Origin: Marinilabiliaceae bacterium
GTDB lineage: Bacteria > Bacteroidota > Bacteroidia > Bacteroidales > Marinilabiliaceae
Length of the DNA stretch: 10,917 nucleotides
NCBI GenBank assembly: GCA_027010905.1
Contig: JALVBA010000100.1
Coordinates: forward strand, 1 to 10,917
Direction of reading: 5' to 3'
Position 1 is the stretch's first letter, and each line of letters starts with the position of its first letter. This document shows, piece by piece, positions 6,979 through 10,917 of this stretch. The notes under the pieces are model-generated. The model was not told the origin of the DNA, did no database searches, and saw only the letters and a program-made list of their open reading frames with translations. A program made the position numbers and the translations under genes.

Positions 6979-7656
6979 TTATAAAGATACGCGCGTAATG
7001 TATTTATCAACTTGACGGGCTTCAGTACTTTTTTTATAATCATGCTTAATTTTTGAGTACGCCTTAACAGCCTCCTCTTTGTTTCCCATATCTTCATAAA
7101 GCAGACCTAACTTCATCAGATAAGTTGGAGCTGTAACTTCATTGTCAACTTCAGCAGCTTTCTTGTAATATTTAGCAGCCTTGTCTTTATTTCCTAACTC
7201 AAGATTTGCATCTCCAATAGCTCCGTTGGCAGTGGCAGAAACTAAATCATCATCAGTGGAAAAAGATGATAAATAGTCGATAGCCTGCTCATAATCACCT
7301 AAATGAAGGTAGCAAATGCCGGTGTAGTAATTTGCAAGTTTTCCGGGTTTAGTAGAGCTGTATTCATCAATAATATCGAGGAATCCAAGGTTATTTCCAT
7401 CACCGTTCAACGCCAGGTTAAAACTGTCTTTTTCAAAATATTTCTGAGCTGCATAGACACTTTTTTCAGCTTCTTGCTCAAGTGGCATGAAATAAAGCTT
7501 CTTTAATCCCCAGTATCCTCCAATAATAATTATCAACACTAAAGCTATAATACTCAGCATTTTTTGGTTGTCCTCAATGAACTGTTCAGTGCTACTCAAC
7601 GCATTTTCAACATTCTCAAAACTATCTGTTGTGGTCTCTTTTTGTTTCTTCGACAT
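6979..7656 (-). CDS. Membrane-anchored TPR protein (YfgM-like architecture)
   Basis: A 225-residue protein with a polar N-terminal tail of about 32 residues, one hydrophobic membrane segment (about 34-50, SIIALVLIIIIGGYWG), and a C-terminal domain of helical tetratricopeptide repeats. The clearest TPR-like units are at about 107-134, 141-172 and 178-211, with the usual small/aromatic pattern (for example YYTGICYLHLGDYEQAIDYL). There is no cleavage site, so the membrane segment is an anchor and the repeats probably face the periplasm. This matches E. coli YfgM, an ancillary SecYEG/PpiD factor, in architecture; shared function is only an inference. It is the first gene of a likely two-gene unit with ribH, 75 bases downstream. 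Its promoter shares a 100-base gap with recF. The start is supported by an A-rich leader and a well-placed promoter. Confidence 0.85.
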   Translation of the reverse strand: MSKKQKETTTDSFENVENALSSTEQFIEDNQKMLSIIALVLIIIIGGYWGLKKLYFMPLEQEAEKSVYAAQKYFEKDSFNLALNGDGNNLGFLDIIDEYSSTKPGKLANYYTGICYLHLGDYEQAIDYLSSFSTDDDLVSATANGAIGDANLELGNKDKAAKYYKKAAEVDNEVTAPTYLMKLGLLYEDMGNKEEAVKAYSKIKHDYKKSTEARQVDKYITRVSL

Positions 7657-7680
7657 TCTATATGTTTTTTATTTGCACCG

Positions 7681-7711
7681 CAAATGTAGTTGTTTTCCCA
7701 AAAATACAAAA
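7681..7711 (-). promoter_or_regulatory. Promoter of the TPR-ribH unit
   Basis: Read on the minus strand, TTTTG (7711-7707) is followed by an 18-base spacer and TACATTTG (7688-7681), matching the Bacteroidetes -33/-7 arrangement. Transcription would start near 7674, about 18 bases before the ATG at 7656. Confidence 0.65.
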
Positions 7712-7731
7712 TATGAATGGTGTATTTTTGT

Positions 7732-7739
7732 TACTTTTG
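7732..7739 (+). promoter_or_regulatory. Probable -7 promoter box of recF
   Basis: TACTTTTG matches TAnnTTTG and ends 17 bases before the recF ATG at 7757, so the leader would be about 10 bases. A second, overlapping-register candidate TATTTTTG lies at 7723-7730. Neither has a clear -33 element. The position supports 7757 rather than an earlier in-frame ATG as the recF start, because the earlier start would precede the promoter. Confidence 0.45.
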
Positions 7740-7756
7740 TGTTGAAATACCATTTT

Positions 7757-8860
7757 ATGCATCTAAGACACATCAATATAATTAATTTTAAGAATATAGC
7801 TCAGGCAGAAATAGATTTTGAGCCGGGCATTAACTGCTTTGTTGGAGCTAATGGTTCGGGTAAGACAAATATGCTTGATGTTTTTTACTATCTGTCGTTT
7901 TGTAAAAGCTATTTTGCCACAGCCGACAGTCAAAGTATAAAACATGATGAAGCATTTTTTATGATTCAGGGCGAATATGATTTGAGGGATGAGAAGGAGT
8001 TGATCTATTGTGGAATAAAACGAAATCAGAAAAAGCAGTTTAAGAGAAATAAAAAAGAGTATGCCAAACTGTCGGATCATATAGGTCTGCTACCACTTGT
8101 AATCATCTCACCTTCCGACGAGCAACTAATTACTGAAGGAAGCGATTTGCGCCGTAAATATATTGACAGTGTTATATCTCAGTACGACAAGATATATCTG
8201 AACAGGGTTATTCGGTACAACAGGGCTTTGATGCAGCGCAATGCACTTCTTAAACAGTTACGCGAAAGAAATGGCAATCTTAATGAACTGGAGATTTGGG
8301 ACAGTAAGCTTGTGGAGTTAGGGGAGCTGATTTGGGGGCAGCGAAAGGATTTTATAAATGAGTTAGAGCCGGTTTACCGACATTACCAATCGTTTATTGC
8401 CGATGGAGACGAAGCTGTTGAGTTAATCTATAGGTCACATATTCAAGGTGGTGATTTCAAAAGGCAACTGGAAGAGACAAGGCAAAAGGACGTTATTATT
8501 GGGTATACTTCTCGCGGAGTTCACAAGGATGATATTGATCTGTTGCTGGATGGTTACCCTATTAAAAAGATTGCATCACAAGGTCAGAAAAAGACCTTTT
8601 TAATTGCCCTGAAGTTGGCTCAGTTTGATTTTCTCTCAAAACATAGCGGAATAAAACCAATCCTGCTTTTGGATGATATCTTTGATAAGCTGGACGAGCA
8701 GAGAGGTGGTAGGTTAATCGACCTTGTGGCGAAAGACCATTTTAAACAGATATTTATAACCGATACCGCTCAGGAGCACCTCGATAATTTATTGGTGAAT
8801 ATTGATAAGGAGTATCGGATTTTTAAAGTTAACAAAGGTGTTTTTACTACTATTGATTAA
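7757..8860 (+). CDS. recF: DNA replication and repair protein RecF
   Basis: SMC-like ATPase that, with RecO and RecR, loads RecA at single-strand gaps and helps restart stalled forks. From the ATG at 7757 the protein is 367 residues (E. coli RecF 357). It starts with MHLRHINIINFKNI, the standard RecF N-terminus. Walker A is GANGSGKT (30-37). The ABC-type signature is SQGQKKT (274-280), Walker B is ILLLDD (302-307), and the D-loop is KLDEQR (311-316). The RecF-specific stretches SPSDEQLITEGSDLRRKYID (118-137) and GYTSRGVHKDDIDLLLDG (249-266) are both present. The open frame extends back to 7568, but those 63 codons overlap the divergent TPR gene and its promoter and have no RecF similarity. 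The next gene starts six bases after the stop, so the two are almost certainly co-transcribed. Confidence 0.97.
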   Translation: MHLRHINIINFKNIAQAEIDFEPGINCFVGANGSGKTNMLDVFYYLSFCKSYFATADSQSIKHDEAFFMIQGEYDLRDEKELIYCGIKRNQKKQFKRNKKEYAKLSDHIGLLPLVIISPSDEQLITEGSDLRRKYIDSVISQYDKIYLNRVIRYNRALMQRNALLKQLRERNGNLNELEIWDSKLVELGELIWGQRKDFINELEPVYRHYQSFIADGDEAVELIYRSHIQGGDFKRQLEETRQKDVIIGYTSRGVHKDDIDLLLDGYPIKKIASQGQKKTFLIALKLAQFDFLSKHSGIKPILLLDDIFDKLDEQRGGRLIDLVAKDHFKQIFITDTAQEHLDNLLVNIDKEYRIFKVNKGVFTTID

Positions 8861-8866
8861 ATAACT

Positions 8867-9175
8867 ATGCGAAGAAATAATCTTCCCCGAAAAAACAGTA
8901 CCCAGTCGATAAAAGAAGTGTTAGGTGAAATAATGAGTGAAAGTAAGATTAGTAAAGGAATGATGGAGCACAGAGCCGTTGCTTACTGGGAGAAGGTTAT
9001 GGGTAAACCGGTAGCACGACTAACCACCAATATCTATTTCAAATACGGTACTCTGTACGTCTCTCTCAATTCAAGCGTGGTGAGGGGTGAGCTTGTAATG
9101 ATGAAAGACAAAATAATTACTAACATGAATGAGGCCATCGGCTCCAATACAGTTAGGAATATTGTTTTTAAGTGA
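8867..9175 (+). CDS. DUF721 / DciA-like protein
   Basis: Small basic protein of 102 residues. It matches the DUF721 pattern I know: an N-terminal helix (SIKEVLGEIM, 14-23), a conserved tryptophan (Trp41 in AVAYWEKVMGKPV), a beta hairpin (GTLYVSLNSSVVRGEL, 61-76), and a C-terminal helix ending KIITNMNEAIGSNTVRNIVF. The family includes DciA, the helicase loader used in bacteria without DnaC or DnaI. Whether short Bacteroidetes members load helicase is not known to me, so that role is inference. The position directly after recF, six bases from its stop, supports a replication or repair role. A hairpin follows the stop codon at once. Confidence 0.85.
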   Translation: MRRNNLPRKNSTQSIKEVLGEIMSESKISKGMMEHRAVAYWEKVMGKPVARLTTNIYFKYGTLYVSLNSSVVRGELVMMKDKIITNMNEAIGSNTVRNIVFK

Positions 9176-9177
9176 AA

Positions 9178-9191
9178 GGAACAACCGTTCC
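9178..9191 (+). terminator. Small hairpin after the recF-DUF721 unit, possible terminator
   Basis: GGAAC (9178-9182) pairs with GTTCC (9187-9191) around an AACC loop, three bases after the DUF721 stop. No T-run follows (GGGTTAATATG), so intrinsic termination would be weak. It may instead protect the 3' end. Confidence 0.3.
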
Positions 9192-9201
9192 GGGTTAATA
9201 T

Positions 9202-9254
9202 GTTTCGGGTTTCGACTCACAACTCATGACTCCCGACTTACGATTTTTGACTTA
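9202..9254. repeat. Degenerate heptamer tandem array in the convergent gap
   Basis: A 7-bp period is continuous in register: GTTTCGG, GTTTCGA, CTCACAA, CTCATGA, CTCCCGA, CTTACGA, TTTTTGA, CTTA. The consensus of the later units is CTYAYGA. The last unit contains the ndk stop codon (TTA at 9252-9254 on the plus strand). The array fills nearly the whole gap between the DUF721 gene and ndk. Confidence 0.8.
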
Positions 9255-9683
9255 TTTCAACACCTCAAGATAATCTATTGTGCTAAAAAAGAAATGACAC
9301 TCTCTCTCGGCACTAGCATCGCTATCTGAGCCATGAACAGCATTTTTTGATTTGCTCTCAGCAAAATCTTTACGGATTGTTCCCTCTTCGGCATCGTTAG
9401 GGTCGGTAGAGCCAATTAATTTTCTGAAATCTTGTACGGCATTCTCTTTGTACAATACCGCCGCTACAATTGGCCCAGAAGACATGAAGCTTACCAGATC
9501 ATTGAAAAATGGTCTTTCAGCATGCTCCTGATAAAACTCCTGAGCAGCCTCTTTTGATAGCTTTAAGGATTTGATAGCAACAATTCTGAAACCTGCTCTT
9601 TCTATACGGTCAATGATAGCTCCAATATGCTTGTTGTTAACAGCACCCGGCTTAATCATTGTTAATGTTTTGTTTGATGTCAT
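9252..9683 (-). CDS. ndk: Nucleoside diphosphate kinase
   Basis: Transfers the terminal phosphate between nucleoside tri- and diphosphates through a phosphohistidine, balancing the NTP and dNTP pools in the cytosol. The catalytic histidine is His117 in NAVHGSDS. The nucleotide-binding residues expected from the family are present: Lys11 (MIKPG), Tyr51, Arg87, Thr93 in GSTDP, Arg104 in TIRKDF and Asn114. The 143-residue length is normal for the family. One oddity is Gly13, where most members have Asp after Lys-Pro (KPD). The stop codon lies in the last unit of the heptamer array. The gene is convergent with recF-DUF721 and divergent from the NrnA-like gene. No clear promoter box was found upstream. 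Confidence 0.97.
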   Translation of the reverse strand: MTSNKTLTMIKPGAVNNKHIGAIIDRIERAGFRIVAIKSLKLSKEAAQEFYQEHAERPFFNDLVSFMSSGPIVAAVLYKENAVQDFRKLIGSTDPNDAEEGTIRKDFAESKSKNAVHGSDSDASAERECHFFFSTIDYLEVLK

Positions 9684-9758
9684 GTTTTAATATTTTAAGA
9701 TTCGGCATGAAATTAATAAAATTGCCCCGGCCTGACAACTCCGGCCTTGCTTTTTGTT

Positions 9759-9766
9759 TATATTTG
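9759..9766 (+). promoter_or_regulatory. Probable -7 promoter box of the NrnA-like gene
   Basis: TATATTTG matches TAnnTTTG and ends 18 bases before the ATG at 9785, so the leader would be about 11 bases. No -33 element is seen at 18-20 bases upstream (the sequence there is CCTGACAAC). Confidence 0.45.
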
Positions 9767-9784
9767 TAATCTAATTTTTTATTT

Positions 9785-10798
9785 ATGGTGAAAGATACCA
9801 CTATCCGGCAGCTTAAAGAGTTTGTTGACAAAGCTGAAAATATCGTTGTTATACCGCATCACAATCCCGACGGCGATGCAATTGGTGCATCTCTTGCATG
9901 GTATGGTGTGTTAAAACAGCTTGGAAAAAATGTGAATGTGATATCTCCAAACAGCTTTCCGGAGTTTTTGGAGTGGATGCCGGGAGCTGAGGAGGTGGTG
10001 AATTTCGAAACAGAAAAGAGCAAGGTTTATACTTTGCTAGGGAGTGCTGAATTGCTCTTCTTCCTCGATTTTAACGGATTGTCGAGAATTAAGGGCCTGC
10101 AGGATGTAATAGAGCAGAGTAGTGGAAAGAGGATAATGATTGATCATCATCCCGGCCCTGATGATATTGCGGATATAATGATTTCCGAAACTTCGGCATC
10201 GGCCACATGCGAGTTGATGTATGATGTTATTACACAATCGGGATGGAAGGAGCTGCTTAACAAAGAGCTTGCTGAGTGTATTTATGCCGGCATAATGACA
10301 GATACCGGAACCCTTAGCTACAATTCGAGCCGACCGGAGATATACAGGATTGTTGGTGATTTGGTTGGTATAGGTGTGGATAAGGATAAAGTGCATAAAC
10401 TTGTTTTTCATAGTAACTCCTTTAGCAGGATGAAGCTGTTAGGATATGCCTTAGGTAGTAAAATGAATAAGTTGGAGGACGCACCTGCTGCATATATTGT
10501 TTTGTCCGATCAGGAGTTGAAACAGTATGATTATAAACCGGGTGATTCAGAAGGGTTTGTTAACTACCCTCTTTGGATTGAAGGGATATCAATATCTGCA
10601 CTATTTATGGAGCATCCGGATAAGATAAAAGTGTCGTTTCGCTCAAGAGGAACTTTTCCGGTTAACAAGTTTTCGGAGAAGTTCTTTAATGGTGGGGGAC
10701 ATGTTAATGCAGCCGGAGGAGAGTTTTATGGTACACTTGAAAAGGCTGTTGAAACGTTTAAAACTAAACTGCCGGAGTTTTTAGTAAGTAAAAAGTAA
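9785..10798 (+). CDS. DHH/DHHA1 phosphoesterase, NrnA-like (nanoRNase/pAp phosphatase)
   Basis: Cytosolic manganese-dependent phosphoesterase of the DHH family. Members like NrnA degrade short RNA oligonucleotides and dephosphorylate pAp. The 337-residue protein has the full set of metal motifs: HHNPDGD (25-31), Asp95 in FLDFNG, the DHH triad Asp120-His121-His122, and Asp173 in MTDTGT. The DHHA1 substrate domain shows the conserved RSRG (286-289) and GGGHVNAAGG (303-312). Length and motif spacing match NrnA-type proteins rather than the larger RecJ or the GGDEF-fused GdpP. The ATG at 9785 gives the expected short N-terminus. The promoter is probably its own; it is divergent from ndk. The exact substrate (nanoRNA, pAp or pApA) cannot be told from sequence, so no symbol is given. 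Confidence 0.93.
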   Translation: MVKDTTIRQLKEFVDKAENIVVIPHHNPDGDAIGASLAWYGVLKQLGKNVNVISPNSFPEFLEWMPGAEEVVNFETEKSKVYTLLGSAELLFFLDFNGLSRIKGLQDVIEQSSGKRIMIDHHPGPDDIADIMISETSASATCELMYDVITQSGWKELLNKELAECIYAGIMTDTGTLSYNSSRPEIYRIVGDLVGIGVDKDKVHKLVFHSNSFSRMKLLGYALGSKMNKLEDAPAAYIVLSDQELKQYDYKPGDSEGFVNYPLWIEGISISALFMEHPDKIKVSFRSRGTFPVNKFSEKFFNGGGHVNAAGGEFYGTLEKAVETFKTKLPEFLVSKK

Positions 10799-10917
10799 CA
10801 ATAGTTCGTTAAAAACACACATAAAATGTTGAAAATCAGCAAAATAAAGTGTTAAAAAATTAGGTTAAATCCCTGATAATTAGTATCTTAATACATTTTT
10901 ACCACAATCTGTATTGA
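10799..10917. other. Gene-free tail of the window
   Basis: The 119 bases after the NrnA-like gene are AT-rich, with no ORF of useful length and no GC-rich terminator hairpin. TACATTTT (10892-10899) is one mismatch from a -7 box on the plus strand and could belong to a gene starting beyond the window. That is weak evidence. Confidence 0.4.

Noticed and set aside
7568..7756. N-terminal extension of recF
   Set aside because: It overlaps the divergent TPR gene, precedes the likely recF promoter and has no RecF similarity. The standard N-terminus starts at 7757.
9129..9329. A 66-residue plus-strand ORF
   Set aside because: Its peptide comes from the heptamer array (RLTTHDSRLT) and it overlaps ndk in antisense. 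This is a repeat-derived false ORF.
9729..9746. Paired GGCC motifs in the ndk-NrnA gap
   Set aside because: The possible stem is only four pairs of a self-complementary word and has no clear T-run, so it is not called as a terminator.
10037..10411. A 124-residue antisense ORF within the NrnA-like gene
   Set aside because: It is the shadow of a strongly supported DHH gene with conserved motifs.
1..10917. A new multi-gene defence or secretion system
   Set aside because: All the well-supported genes belong to known families with housekeeping or catabolic roles, and none forms an unexplained conserved-looking cluster.

Overview
The window looks like a piece of a Bacteroidota (probably Bacteroidales-type) chromosome. 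The evidence is its AT-rich composition, repeated matches to the Bacteroidetes -7 promoter box TAnnTTTG, few Shine-Dalgarno sequences, a long TopB with duplicated C-terminal zinc modules, and a lipoprotein sulfatase. Eight genes are well supported as protein-coding and one tRNA gene is clear. None looks broken, and there are no insertion sequences, phage genes or CRISPR arrays.

Layout: (1) 1-333 has no convincing gene, only a short ORF with a good ribosome-binding site that runs into the end of topB. (2) 334-2718, minus strand: topB, DNA topoisomerase III. (3) 2719-2998: a divergent intergenic region holding two inverted arrays of a degenerate 8-bp repeat. (4) 2999-4300, plus strand: an M18 metallo-aminopeptidase. 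(5) 4403-4598: tRNA-Asp(GTC) with its own promoter and a clean terminator. (6) 4857-6326, plus strand: a lipoprotein sulfatase. (7) 6397-7656, minus strand: a membrane-anchored TPR protein followed by ribH (lumazine synthase). (8) 7757-9175, plus strand: recF and a DUF721/DciA-like gene in tandem. (9) 9202-9254: a 7-bp tandem repeat that runs into the ndk stop codon. (10) 9252-9683, minus strand: ndk. (11) 9785-10798, plus strand: an NrnA-like DHH phosphoesterase. The last 119 bases hold no visible gene.

Most of the content is housekeeping: DNA topology and repair (TopB, RecF), possibly helicase loading (DUF721), nucleotide and nanoRNA turnover (Ndk, NrnA), riboflavin synthesis (RibH), peptide turnover (M18) and translation (tRNA-Asp). 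The sulfatase is the one accessory-type gene. It stands alone, without SusC/SusD or glycoside hydrolase neighbours.

I found no convincing new multi-gene system. The least explained sequence is non-coding: the inverted octamer arrays, which sit where the aminopeptidase promoter's -33 element should be, and the heptamer array that supplies the ndk stop codon.
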